The notes beneath the pieces were generated by a model, which worked only from the letters and a program-made list of their open reading frames with translations, was not told the origin of the DNA and ran no database searches. Shown here in pieces: positions 52,014-60,991 of a stretch of DNA of 64,000 bases. The first letter of the stretch is position 1, and each line of letters begins with the position of its first letter. The translations under genes and the position numbers were made by a program. Location: positions 310,001 to 374,000 of the forward strand of contig NZ_JAGSYE010000002.1 in assembly GCF_025685565.1 (NCBI RefSeq), read 5' to 3'. The DNA comes from Granulicella aggregans (lineage in GTDB: Bacteria > Acidobacteriota > Terriglobia > Terriglobales > Acidobacteriaceae).

Positions 52014-52937
52014 ATGGCCCCTGCAACACCCCGCTCCGGCAAGCAGTCCGGGCATCAACCTCAAAGAAACGCGCAACAACCCGGCAATCCCGAGGTCGTC
52101 GACCCCATCTGGTTGCTCAAGGCTGCCGGCGTGGTCCTCCTCGCCGCTCTCTTCTGCGGCTACCTGACGTTCTGCCTGCTCTTCTATCAGGGTCAATGGC
52201 AGTTGGTGCTGCATCCCGACCGATCAAAGCCCGCCCCAGCCAGTATTGCCGGGTCACACTATGAGACCGTCCACTTTGGCGTCGACGAGACCGGCACCCC
52301 ACAGTTGACCGGCTGGTGGATTCCAGCCGAGCCAAACGGCCGGTACACCCGCGAAACCCTTCTCTACCTCCCCGGCGGAGATGGATCGCTCGCCGACGCA
52401 GAGCCGAAGCTGGCCGCCTTGCATTCGCTTGGCATCAATATCTTCGCCTTCGACTACCGCGGCTACGGTCAGAGCTCTGCCACGCATCCGAACGAACGCC
52501 GGATGACCCAGGACGCCGCCTCCGCCTGGCAGTACCTCACCGCCTCGCGGCAGATTCCCGGAGCGCAGGTCATACCCTTTGGCGAGAGAGTGGGCGCGGC
52601 AATCGCCGCCAATCTCGCTGCGACTCAATCACAAATTCCGGGCGTCATCCTCGATTCGCCGCGCACCGATCTACCCAAAATCGTTCGCGACGACCCCCGA
52701 ACTCGTCTTCTACCCGTCGGCCTCCTGTTTCATGAAGACTTCCAGATTGCCTCCACGGTCGGAAGCCTGAAGACTGCCAAACTGTTTCTGCTACCCGAAA
52801 GCGCAGCGTCGCTTGAGATGGCGCGGTCCGCCGCGGAGCCCAAAGTGATTGTTGCGCTCCCACCCTCTCAGGCCAACGGTCCGGCGTATCTTGAACAGAT
52901 CGCACGGTTTCTGGACCAGCTTCACCCGAATCGATAG
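52014..52937 (+). CDS. Membrane-anchored alpha/beta hydrolase-like protein without the nucleophile serine
   Basis: 307-residue protein with a polar N-terminal tail, one membrane helix (about 34-58) and a periplasmic-side alpha/beta hydrolase domain of the Bem46/ABHD13 type (F-A-F-D-Y-R-G-Y-G-x-S at 144-154). The expected nucleophile elbow G-x-S-x-G reads G190-E-R192-V-G194, so the serine is replaced by arginine. The usual acid and histidine motifs near the C-terminus are also not recognisable. It therefore looks like a non-catalytic member. AGGAGG precedes ATG 52014. No partner is evident from the neighbours. Confidence 0.75.
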   Translation: MAPATPRSGKQSGHQPQRNAQQPGNPEVVDPIWLLKAAGVVLLAALFCGYLTFCLLFYQGQWQLVLHPDRSKPAPASIAGSHYETVHFGVDETGTPQLTGWWIPAEPNGRYTRETLLYLPGGDGSLADAEPKLAALHSLGINIFAFDYRGYGQSSATHPNERRMTQDAASAWQYLTASRQIPGAQVIPFGERVGAAIAANLAATQSQIPGVILDSPRTDLPKIVRDDPRTRLLPVGLLFHEDFQIASTVGSLKTAKLFLLPESAASLEMARSAAEPKVIVALPPSQANGPAYLEQIARFLDQLHPNR

Positions 52938-53106
52938 ACAGAAGTTGTTCAATGACCCCGCTACAACAAAAGTCGAGAAATTATTTCTTAACCCGTACAA
53001 CCTCTAGTATTGCAAACCTGTTACGCTGCCGATATCCTTAGGCTGCACGCGATTGACTGCACGGTACGTCTGCTCGGTAACTTTAGTCCAGGAGTCCTCT
53101 TCATCT

Positions 53107-53571
53107 ATGTGGTCGAGACGAATCATCGTTGTGTCCATCCTGACGCTTGCCTGTTCGATCCCTAGCTATGCCTATAACCACGCTCGTCGTGGCCCCACGT
53201 CAAGCCTCTTCAAGCGTAAGTCTTCCAAGTCTGCTCCCCGGCCGAGCGGCCCGCGCGCGATGGAACCTCAACGTGCGACCGAGATCCAGGAAGCCCTGAT
53301 CAAGGCGGGCTATATGTCCGGAGCTCCTTCAGGGCACTGGGACTCCGAGAGTCAGGCCGCGATGCAGAAGCTTCAGGCGGAAAAGGGCTGGCAGACGAAG
53401 CTGACGCCCGACTCCCGCGCGCTCATCCTTCTTGGTCTTGGGCCCCAGCAATCCCGGCCTTCCGAAGTAACCCAGACATCGAGCGTGAGCGTCCCCGCTC
53501 TCTCTGGCGGCTCCGTCGATGCAACACCAGCCATCCAATCAGGCTTCTCGCTCGCTTCCTTGAATAAATAA
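53107..53571 (+). CDS. Exported peptidoglycan-binding-domain protein
   Basis: 154-residue protein with a signal peptide (about 1-22, ending S-Y-A) and a PG_binding_1-type three-helix domain (about 52-100: I-Q-E-A-L-I-K-A-G-Y ... G-H-W-D-S-E-S-Q-A-A-M-Q-K-L-Q-A), followed by a low-complexity Ser/Thr tail. It probably binds the cell wall; no enzymatic domain is present. AGGAG lies 11 bases before ATG 53107. It is followed by a terminator-like hairpin. The 169-base gap upstream shows no gene. Confidence 0.8.
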   Translation: MWSRRIIVVSILTLACSIPSYAYNHARRGPTSSLFKRKSSKSAPRPSGPRAMEPQRATEIQEALIKAGYMSGAPSGHWDSESQAAMQKLQAEKGWQTKLTPDSRALILLGLGPQQSRPSEVTQTSSVSVPALSGGSVDATPAIQSGFSLASLNK

Positions 53572-53591
53572 ATTCCGCGTCAGAACGCACA

Positions 53592-53617
53592 AAGGCCATC
53601 CTCCTCGGGATGGCCTT
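53592..53617 (+). terminator. Terminator hairpin after the peptidoglycan-binding gene
   Basis: AAGGCCATCC (53592-53601) and GGATGGCCTT (53608-53617) form a perfect ten-base stem with a six-base loop, followed by CATCTTT. It sits 21 bases after the stop codon. Confidence 0.65.
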
Positions 53618-53731
53618 CATCTTTAGACGCCGTCGTTCTGACTCGTTGGGGGCCGTGATTCTGAGCGGAGCGAAGAATCGCCGCATTTGTTTAGGCACGA
53701 GACCGGATACCTCGCCTGAGCCTAAGTTCCC

Positions 53732-54817
53732 TTACCCAATCGTGAACAGATAATCCGCAGCCTCTCCGGGATCAGGAATCTGGCGCGTCGATCTCACACC
53801 GTCCCTTCCTTGCTGCCAAAGTCGAAGCCAGTAGTAGCGATGCAGCCGCACCAGCCGGGATGCGCCGGGCTTCCCTCGTTCGATGACTCGCTCTATGGAT
53901 CGCGCAAGGGCGTCGCGATCGGCGACGATCGTCCGCTTCATGTCAACGAAACGGCAGCCAAGGACCATATCTTTCGCCTTGCGATAGCGCTCTTCGCCGA
54001 TCACTCCACACTCCGTTCGCAAGCCGCTGATCTGCTCTACGGCATAGGCGGAGGAGGCATCCAGATGGTCTTGAAACCCCACGTAAAGAATCCTGCGAGC
54101 AGCCACGCGCAGAGGAAGAATCCCATACTCCTCGATAAATGGCTTCGGAATCGCCCGAGCCATCGTCTCCGGAGAGAACCCGTCCGTCGTGAGCACCGGG
54201 CAGTTCCACTGCACGCTCAGCCCCCGCGTGATCCACTCCGACCGTAGTCCGCACTCGGAGACGAGCCAATCCCCGATCCTTCCCTTGCCCTTCATCCGCT
54301 GCATCTCCAGCGCCCTGCGAAGCTGCGGATGCGTGATCCACCCCTGCCCCAGCAGGACCAGACCCAGCGGAATCCGGTGCCGGTGCTGGCCTGACACCTC
54401 CTCAACCCCTTCAAGCACACCGTCGTCGATCTCCCGCGCAATGGCCATCTTTATCATCTCCAGCAGGCAGCGCGGCGAGCACGCCCACCGATCCTCGAAG
54501 AACGGATATCTCCGGCTGCGCCATGGCGCCGTCCACCCTCCGCCGCAGACCGAGTTGCCGCACTCGATTCGCGAGGAAAGCAGAGGGATGGGAAGCACCG
54601 GCCCTCTCAGTCGTGCGACGTCGCCCCCGGTGTAGTCGCGCCCGGGGTATCTGTCGCTTCCAACCCTCGTGTCCGTCCGATTCTTCATCGTCCCGGCACC
54701 AGACCCTGGACTCTCCGCGTGGACATCGCCCTTCATCATGCCCAGCTGAATCTCAGCCGCGCGGTTGCTCTGCAATCCGGCAACCGCGCTTAGGCTCCTG
54801 CTATTTAGAAGAGGCAT
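53732..54817 (-). CDS. MshEN-domain (predicted c-di-GMP-binding) protein with a zinc-finger-like region, last gene of the flagellar operon
   Basis: 361-residue protein. Residues 86-117 have a C-x4-C ... C-x3-C arrangement (C86, C91, C113, C117) that looks like a zinc finger. From about 148 on comes a GspE/MshE N-terminal domain: two tandem motifs, L-G-x-x-L-L-x-x-G-x-I-x-x-x-x-L-x-x-A-L-x-x-Q (151-173) and R180-I-G-x-x-L-V with Q203. MshEN domains of this form bind cyclic di-GMP; in the first motif the leading Arg is Pro150, so affinity may be altered. No ATPase domain follows, unlike in GspE/PilB. The start overlaps fliN by 13 bases. A motor or export regulator is a reasonable guess. Confidence 0.7.
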   Translation of the reverse strand: MPLLNSRSLSAVAGLQSNRAAEIQLGMMKGDVHAESPGSGAGTMKNRTDTRVGSDRYPGRDYTGGDVARLRGPVLPIPLLSSRIECGNSVCGGGWTAPWRSRRYPFFEDRWACSPRCLLEMIKMAIAREIDDGVLEGVEEVSGQHRHRIPLGLVLLGQGWITHPQLRRALEMQRMKGKGRIGDWLVSECGLRSEWITRGLSVQWNCPVLTTDGFSPETMARAIPKPFIEEYGILPLRVAARRILYVGFQDHLDASSAYAVEQISGLRTECGVIGEERYRKAKDMVLGCRFVDMKRTIVADRDALARSIERVIERGKPGASRLVRLHRYYWLRLWQQGRDGVRSTRQIPDPGEAADYLFTIG

Positions 54818-55473
54818 CGGATACTCTCCAGCCGCATCTGCGGGGTTGCCACTTCGGTGACGCGAAGGGCAAAGTTGCCGCTCGCCACAACGACCTCTCC
54901 GCGAGCCACAATGCGATCGCCCACAACAAGATCCACCGGCTGCGCGATGTGCCGGTCAAGCTCGACCACATCGCCGGGGCCAAGTTCGAGGACATCGCGC
55001 AGCAGCATCTCCTTCGAACCGAACTGCAGCGTAGCATCCAACTCAACGTCGTAGAGCAGGTCAAGACCTGGCTTATCCAGCTCGCCAACATCGACTCGCG
55101 CAGGCCCATTCGATCGCGAAGCCGTCCCGGCAGATGCCGCTTGCGTCCTGGGCGGCTCCGGCTGATCGACATTGGGCGCAACATCATAAAGCCCCCCCGT
55201 GGAGCCGGTGGATGAAGTGGCTCTGAGAGGAGGCTTCTCCCCCGCAGCATCCATAGAATCCACGCCGGCCGCAGCAGCCTGAGCGTCATCTTCCGCTGCG
55301 TCGCTGGCTAAGAGGCTTCCCTCAACCTCGGTTGTCTGCGCAGCAGCTTCCGCCGCCGAGGTCTCGCTCTTCTCACCGGCAGCGGAGGAGGCTATGACAC
55401 CTCCAGCCATCTTCTCTTCCGGCGTGGGGCCTCTTTCTTCCGCGCCCAGGGACTCGTCCATCTCGTCAGCCAT
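54805..55473 (-). CDS. fliN: FliN-type flagellar switch protein with long N-terminal extension
   Basis: 222-residue protein. The C-terminal 80 residues (about 140-215) are a SpoA/FliN domain: L-Y-D-V-E-L, V-L-E-L-G-P-G-D-V-V-E-L-D and P-V-D-L-V-V-G-D-R-I-V-A-R-G-E. FliN forms the lower ring of the motor switch and binds CheY and the export apparatus. The first 130 residues are low-complexity, acidic and Ala-rich, a common but poorly understood extension. It follows fliM by 32 bases, so fliM-fliN would be co-made. A second SpoA protein is encoded at 63573. Confidence 0.88.
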   Translation of the reverse strand: MADEMDESLGAEERGPTPEEKMAGGVIASSAAGEKSETSAAEAAAQTTEVEGSLLASDAAEDDAQAAAAGVDSMDAAGEKPPLRATSSTGSTGGLYDVAPNVDQPEPPRTQAASAGTASRSNGPARVDVGELDKPGLDLLYDVELDATLQFGSKEMLLRDVLELGPGDVVELDRHIAQPVDLVVGDRIVARGEVVVASGNFALRVTEVATPQMRLESIRCLF

Positions 55474-55505
55474 CTCTATCTCTCCACTCCGCTTCGTTCA
55501 GCTCG

Positions 55506-56492
55506 TTAGTTGTGATGTGCCGAGGTCTTTGGCGTAACTTTCTCGTTGATGATGCTTTCTATCTGCGCGCCACGATGCTCCTGACTGCGAACCGGGTGGG
55601 CCTTCGCTATGGGCAATCCACCCACACAGAGCTCGGAGGTTGCATAGCGCGACAAAGGAAACCGCAGGATCTTTCCCGGCTCGAGCTCTATCAAGTCGCG
55701 CGCCTGAATCTTCATGGGCGTGAACTGCAGCACCGTACCCACCGTCGTCTTTCCGATAAGGTTCCGCAGCCGGGTCTGGTTCTCTTGCGACTGCCTGCGC
55801 GGACGGTCACGCTCCTTGTGCAGACGGCGCAGTATCTGGTTCAGAACGACGGATGGAATGCACAGATTCAACGCTCCCCGCTCCTCGGCCATCGTGACCT
55901 CGAAGCTCACACAAAGCGTCTTCTCCGCCAGCGACATCATCCTTGCACCGCTTCCCGCCGACTCGCGGTGATCGAACTCAAACCTTAGGCCGATCGAGAG
56001 CCACGCGGTATTCAGCTCCCGAATGATGAGCTGAATGACCGAGGCAAGAATCTCCTCTTCGATATCCGTCAAGTCGCGCACCTTTGCCGAGTCGCCCACT
56101 CCGCCCATCAGCAGATCGACGATGGGAGCCACCAGGGCCAGGTCAAACTCGATCAGTCCCAACGCCCCTAACGGTTCAAGCCGGATCGAACAGATGTAGT
56201 TCGGGTCAGGCAGGCGATCAAGGAACTCCTGGTATGACAACTGCTCCCGCGAGACCAGCTTCACGTTGAACTGCGTGCGCAGCCAGCCGCCGATTGTGTG
56301 CTTGAGATTCATCGCGAAGAAGTCGCTCACGCTGGTGATCGTCTTCATCTCTTGAACGCTGATCTGGCCCGCGCGGGTGAAGTTATACGGAGCAGTGCTC
56401 GGGCCCTCGCCGATCGTGGCCTCCTGCCTCTTCTCTCCCTTCGCTTCCGCGAAGATCGCGTCGATGGCGTCCTGATCGAGTGTCGTGCTCAT
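55506..56492 (-). CDS. fliM: Flagellar motor switch protein FliM
   Basis: 328-residue FliM. The N-terminus has the CheY-binding segment L-D-Q-D-A-I-D-A-I-F (residues 5-14). The middle CheC-like domain has V-A-P-I-V-D-L-L-M-G-G and D-L-T-D-I-E-E-E-I-L, and a SpoA domain ends the protein (V-G-T-V-L-Q-F, D-L-I-E-L-E-P-G). It forms the C-ring with FliG and FliN and sets rotation direction. ATG 56492 has AGGAG upstream; a frame continues 40 codons further upstream, into fliA, without support. It lies 37 bases after fliA. Confidence 0.93.
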   Translation of the reverse strand: MSTTLDQDAIDAIFAEAKGEKRQEATIGEGPSTAPYNFTRAGQISVQEMKTITSVSDFFAMNLKHTIGGWLRTQFNVKLVSREQLSYQEFLDRLPDPNYICSIRLEPLGALGLIEFDLALVAPIVDLLMGGVGDSAKVRDLTDIEEEILASVIQLIIRELNTAWLSIGLRFEFDHRESAGSGARMMSLAEKTLCVSFEVTMAEERGALNLCIPSVVLNQILRRLHKERDRPRRQSQENQTRLRNLIGKTTVGTVLQFTPMKIQARDLIELEPGKILRFPLSRYATSELCVGGLPIAKAHPVRSQEHRGAQIESIINEKVTPKTSAHHN

Positions 56493-56529
56493 GATTTCGC
56501 GCTCCTGATGTCCATCTTGCGAATCTGTG

Positions 56530-57495
56530 TCATCGCGATCCGTACCCCCGCTTGCGCGAGTCTGGCCTCTCGCTCGCTGGCCCCTTGCCACGACCGGTGC
56601 GCAGAGCGGCAAGCGCCACGCGTAGCCGCAGCACGGCGGCGGAGTGAATCTGCGATACCCTGGACTCCACCACGCCCAACGTAAGACCGATCTCTTTCAT
56701 CGTGAGTTCCTCAAAGTAGTAGAGCGTCAGCACCAGGCGCTCGCGCTCGGGCAGCTCATCGATCGCATCCGTTAGCCGCTGCTTCAACTCCCCCTTGAGG
56801 CAAAGAAAGAGCGGGTCTTCTTCAGGTGATCCGGGAATATAAGCAAGCTCCTGGTCGCCTGAGTCCTCCGTGCGCTCCATGTGCAGACTGCCAATCTCGA
56901 GCCCCTTCAGGTCGCCCAATAGTTGCTGAAACTCGCTCAGCGTCAACTCCATCTCGGCAGCAATCTCATGCTCCGCAGGAGCGCGGCCAAGCCGCTGCGT
57001 CACGGATCGAATCGCCTCTTCAACCGCTCTGCCCTTGCGCCGAAGCTCGCGCGGACTCCAGTCCAGCGTTCGCAAAGAGTCGAGGATCGCGCCACGAATC
57101 CGAAACTGAGCATAGCTCTTGAACTGGACCTTCTTGTTGTGGTCGAACTTCGAAAACGCATCGATCAATCCCACGACTCCGGCTGAGATCAGGTCGTCAA
57201 GCTCGACGTGCTGCGGTAGACGTTCATGAATCCTTCGGGCAAGGTATCGCACCGTTGGTAGGTGCTCCAGCAGAAGCTGGTCCCGGTCTGCCGACGACAT
57301 CTCTGCCGCAACCTCGCCCTTCAATCCATCGTCGAGCGGATGGCCTCCGAGCTGCGTATCATCGAGCGCCGCATTCGCCAGCAACCGGCCCTCGTCTGCA
57401 CCACCCTCGCCGGTCTCACGGAGTTGTCCCTCGCGATGTTTACCCTTCGGCAATTGTTGAAACAGACTCATCGGTATCGGATTCCCCATGCTCAT
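56530..57495 (-). CDS. fliA: Flagellar sigma factor sigma-28 (FliA/WhiG family)
   Basis: 321-residue sigma factor for late flagellar genes. Region 2 has Y-L-A-R-R-I, L-I-S-A-G-V-V-G-L-I-D-A and the F-K-S-Y-A-Q-F-R-I-R-G-A-I-L-D-S-L-R promoter-recognition block. Region 3 follows, and region 4 has L-P-E-R-E-R-L-V-L-T-L-Y-Y-F-E-E-L-T-M-K-E-I-G. It is longer than usual by an N-terminal tail of about 70 polar residues and a basic C-terminal tail. I start at ATG 57495, with AAGGTG upstream; a GTG four codons earlier is possible. No flhF or flhG gene lies between flhA and fliA, unlike in many bacteria. Confidence 0.92.
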   Translation of the reverse strand: MSMGNPIPMSLFQQLPKGKHREGQLRETGEGGADEGRLLANAALDDTQLGGHPLDDGLKGEVAAEMSSADRDQLLLEHLPTVRYLARRIHERLPQHVELDDLISAGVVGLIDAFSKFDHNKKVQFKSYAQFRIRGAILDSLRTLDWSPRELRRKGRAVEEAIRSVTQRLGRAPAEHEIAAEMELTLSEFQQLLGDLKGLEIGSLHMERTEDSGDQELAYIPGSPEEDPLFLCLKGELKQRLTDAIDELPERERLVLTLYYFEELTMKEIGLTLGVVESRVSQIHSAAVLRLRVALAALRTGRGKGPASERPDSRKRGYGSR

Positions 57496-57587
57496 TCTGT
57501 TGCTCACCTTGTGTAACTAATAGCCTGACTCACTGGCCGTGTAGTTCAGTTCACGTTCCACACCTTGATACCGTTACTTCCTGCCCC

Positions 57588-59717
57588 TTACGAACTCACC
57601 GTTCCGATGCTGCGTACCCGGATGTCCGCCGGGATCTCCGCCGGAGCCAGAACCACAATCTTCGGCAGGAACGGTTCCAGCCAGCGCCGAAGATGATAGC
57701 GAGCCGGGCTTGGGCATAAGAGCACTGCGGTGGCCGTAACTCCCGCACCGCCGGTTAGCCGTTTCACAGACTCGACCATCCGCCGCAGAAACTCCGCCTG
57801 CGTCTTCGGCCCGCCATCGCCCAGCGCCAGCGCCGCCCGCTGCGGATCGAAGGTATTGAGAATCTCGGACTCGAGCAGATGTTCGAGCGTCAGCACGCGC
57901 AGACCGCCGTCGGAGTCCAGCAGCGGCTGAACCACGCTCCGGCCCATCGCCTGCCGCACGCTCTCGACCAGGTTCACGATGTTCTTCGAGTGCGACGCAG
58001 CCTCCACCAGCACATCGAGGATCGCCCCGAGATCGCGGATCGATACCTGTTCACGCAGCAGCTGCTGCAGCACCTTCTGCACCTCGCCCAGGCTCAACAG
58101 CTTCGGCACCAGCTCCTCGACCAGCTTCGGATAAGCGTCCGTCATACTGTCGAGCAGGCGCTTCACCTCTTGCCGGCCCAAAAGTTCGTACGCATGCCTG
58201 CGAATCAGCTCACCCAGGTGCGTCCCGATCAACGTCGTCTGGTCAACCACGGAGTATCCCGCCGCCAGCGCGGCTTCTTCCATGCCCGGCTGGATCCAGC
58301 GCGCGGGAACGCCAAACGCCGGCTCGCGTGTCTCGATGCCGCTTAGAGGCCTTGCCTTGGGGTCGGCGTTTACCGCCAGGACAAAGTTCTGCTCCATCTG
58401 CCAACGAGCAATCTCGATGCCACGCAGGCTCACCACATACTCTCTCGGCTTCAGGCGGAGGTTGTCGGTAATATGTACCGGCGGCACCACAAAGCCCAGC
58501 TCCGAAGCCAGTTGCCGCCGCATCGAACGGACGCGGTTCAGCATCTGACCACCCTGCCGTTCATCGACGAGTGGAATCAACTGGAAGCCGATCTCCAGTG
58601 TCAGCTCGTCCATCTTCAGCAGCGAGGTGAAGTTGTCGCTCTTCGCGATCTCGTCGGACTTGGCCTTGTCCGTTGCGACCGCGCCCTCGACGGTGAGCTG
58701 ATCTGCGGCCAACGTTGCCGGCAGCGCGCGCGCGATCAACGCGACACCACCCGCCATCAGGAAGAAGGATATCTTTGGCAGGCCAGGAATCAACGCCAGC
58801 GCCAGCAGAACGCCGCAAGCGATCCATAGCGTGTTTTTGCCGCCAAAGAGCTGCGTCCCAAGTTCCTTATCGAGCGTGCCCGAAGACGACGCGCGCGTGA
58901 GCACCATGCCTCCTGCGATCGACACCAGAAGGCTGGGAATCATCGTCACCAGACCATCGCCCACCGTGAGGATGGTGTACGTCTTCACCGCTGTGGAGAG
59001 GTCGGTTCCCTGCTGCAGCACGCCAATCAGAAGTCCCGCCACGATGTTGATCGCGGTGATCAGAATCGTAGCGAGCGAGTCGCGCTGATTGAACCGCGCC
59101 GCACCATCCATCGCACCATAGAACTCCGCCTCGCGCGCAATGGCCTCGCGCCGCCTGCGAGCTCCCTGCTCATCGATCAGACCCGCGTTCATGTCCGCAT
59201 CGATGGCCATCTGCTTACCCGGCAACGCATCGAGCGTGAACCGAGCCGTCACCTCGGCAGTCCTCACCGCACCATGGCTTACGACCAGATATTGAATCGC
59301 GATCAAAGCGAGAAACAACACGAAGCCGACAACGTAATTCCCGCCAACGACGAATTGACCAAAGGCCTCAATTACCGATCCTGCAGCGTGTGTTCCTTCG
59401 TTGCCATGCAACAAAATCCGTCGGCTTGACGCCAGGTTCAGACTCAAGCGAAACATGGTGAGCAAGAGCAATAGCGTCGGAAAGACCGAGAAGTCGACAG
59501 CCTTTCGCACCTGGATCGCCGTAAGAAAGACAATCACCGAAGCAGTGATTGAAGCCGCCAGCAGCAGGTCGAGCACAAAGCTGGGCACCGGGATCAGCAT
59601 CACGAAGACCATGCTGATCGCCGTCACCGGCAGCAGCAGGACGCGCAGCTTGCCCATTCTCATGGCCATGTTCGACTCGGGCCGTCCCGCCTGCTTCGCT
59701 AATACTGCTTCGCTCAT
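57588..59717 (-). CDS. flhA: Flagellar export protein FlhA
   Basis: 709-residue core component of the flagellar type III export gate. Eight membrane helices occupy about residues 15-320. The FHIPEP-loop signature is seen in D-A-L-P-G-K-Q-M-A-I-D-A-D-M-N-A-G. The cytoplasmic domain (about 360-709) forms the substrate-binding nonamer ring, with V-D-Q-T-T-L-I-G-T-H-L-G-E. Length and order are standard. Its ATG overlaps the flhB stop by four bases. Confidence 0.96.
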   Translation of the reverse strand: MSEAVLAKQAGRPESNMAMRMGKLRVLLLPVTAISMVFVMLIPVPSFVLDLLLAASITASVIVFLTAIQVRKAVDFSVFPTLLLLLTMFRLSLNLASSRRILLHGNEGTHAAGSVIEAFGQFVVGGNYVVGFVLFLALIAIQYLVVSHGAVRTAEVTARFTLDALPGKQMAIDADMNAGLIDEQGARRRREAIAREAEFYGAMDGAARFNQRDSLATILITAINIVAGLLIGVLQQGTDLSTAVKTYTILTVGDGLVTMIPSLLVSIAGGMVLTRASSSGTLDKELGTQLFGGKNTLWIACGVLLALALIPGLPKISFFLMAGGVALIARALPATLAADQLTVEGAVATDKAKSDEIAKSDNFTSLLKMDELTLEIGFQLIPLVDERQGGQMLNRVRSMRRQLASELGFVVPPVHITDNLRLKPREYVVSLRGIEIARWQMEQNFVLAVNADPKARPLSGIETREPAFGVPARWIQPGMEEAALAAGYSVVDQTTLIGTHLGELIRRHAYELLGRQEVKRLLDSMTDAYPKLVEELVPKLLSLGEVQKVLQQLLREQVSIRDLGAILDVLVEAASHSKNIVNLVESVRQAMGRSVVQPLLDSDGGLRVLTLEHLLESEILNTFDPQRAALALGDGGPKTQAEFLRRMVESVKRLTGGAGVTATAVLLCPSPARYHLRRWLEPFLPKIVVLAPAEIPADIRVRSIGTVSS

Positions 59718-60958
59718 AGATCTCCCTCATTGCCCGTTCCTGACGCGCCGCCTGCGTCAGGGCCCGGCTCTTCTGAGACCTCTGACTGAGAATCCTCAGG
59801 CACGATCCTTTCGATCACCGCCGCTCCGCGCTGCGCCTCGTAGACTCGATGGCCCATCGCGCTCGCTGCCGTCTTCGCTGCCTGCGCTGCCTTGGCGGCC
59901 CGCTCCGACCGCAGCTTCTCTTCGACCCTCTGGCGATAGAGGAACGCGAGAATGCCCGCGACCGCCTGGTAGAGCGCAAACGGAATGGCGCTCCCCGGCT
60001 CGACCGCCTGATAGAGACTTCGCGCAAGCGGAGGGTTCTCGATGATCGGAACCCCAGCCCAGCGAGCCTCTTCCCGCATCTCGAGCGCATGCAGATCACG
60101 ACCCTTGGCCAGCACCGTCGGCGCTTGCATGGTCTCGAAGCTGAACTCGAGCGCCACCGCATAGTGCGTGGGATTCGTGATCAGTACGCTCGCCCGCGAC
60201 ATGTCCGCCTTCACTCTGCGGCGTCGCATTGCGCGCTGGATCTGCCGGACACGCAGCTTGATCTGCGGGTTGCCGGTAGCGTCACGCATCTCCTCACGGA
60301 TCTGCTGCTTGGTCATCATGAGCCGCTGGTTCCAGGCACGCCGCTCAATCGCGTAGTCCAGTCCCGACCAGGCCAGCGCCACCCACGCGCCGTCAAGCGC
60401 AAGCATGTAGGCAGTCGAAAAGGTCTGCGGCAGACGGACCATGCTCATCACCGGCGACTGCGCCATCAAGCTATGCAGCCCATACCAGCCGAAGATCGCC
60501 ATGATTCCAGCGGGCACCAGCGACTTCACCACCCGCGTCGTCGAGCGCAGACTGAAGAGGTGCCCCATGTTCGTGACCGGATTGATGCGATCGAAGTTGA
60601 GGGCCAGCGACTTCGTATGGATCCCGATGCCGCCCCCCTGAAGCAGCCCCATCAGAAGCGAACCGGCGAAGGCAGCCAGCATCACCATCGCAATAGGTGC
60701 CATCCCGGGAAGCATGGTTCGTCGCACCAGCTCCACCCCACGCTCGCCCGAAAGATCGGAATTCCGTAGTCCGCTCAAGCTGTCGATGTAGACACGCATC
60801 CATCCGCTCACGAAGCGGCTGCTCATCGCGCCCAGCACAAGCACGCCAGCAAGCATCGATACCGCCGCAAGCAGCTCGCGGCTGCGGACGAAATCGCCGT
60901 CTTCACGCGCCTTCTTCTTGCGTTGCGGTGTCGCTTGCTCTGTACCCTTATCTGCCAT
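59714..60958 (-). CDS. flhB: Flagellar export switch protein FlhB
   Basis: 414-residue export-gate protein with four membrane helices (about 30-210) and a cytoplasmic domain. The autocleavage motif N262-P-T-H is present, so the normal substrate-specificity switch should operate. The N-terminus begins with the usual D-K-T-E-x-A-T-P-x-x-x-K-x-x-x-A pattern. The tail after about residue 350 is longer than in E. coli FlhB and rich in Ala, Glu and Gly. It follows fliR by 33 bases and overlaps flhA by four bases. Confidence 0.95.
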   Translation of the reverse strand: MADKGTEQATPQRKKKAREDGDFVRSRELLAAVSMLAGVLVLGAMSSRFVSGWMRVYIDSLSGLRNSDLSGERGVELVRRTMLPGMAPIAMVMLAAFAGSLLMGLLQGGGIGIHTKSLALNFDRINPVTNMGHLFSLRSTTRVVKSLVPAGIMAIFGWYGLHSLMAQSPVMSMVRLPQTFSTAYMLALDGAWVALAWSGLDYAIERRAWNQRLMMTKQQIREEMRDATGNPQIKLRVRQIQRAMRRRRVKADMSRASVLITNPTHYAVALEFSFETMQAPTVLAKGRDLHALEMREEARWAGVPIIENPPLARSLYQAVEPGSAIPFALYQAVAGILAFLYRQRVEEKLRSERAAKAAQAAKTAASAMGHRVYEAQRGAAVIERIVPEDSQSEVSEEPGPDAGGASGTGNEGDL

Positions 60959-60991
60959 GCACCTTCACACTCTCTCCACTTGAAAAAATGC

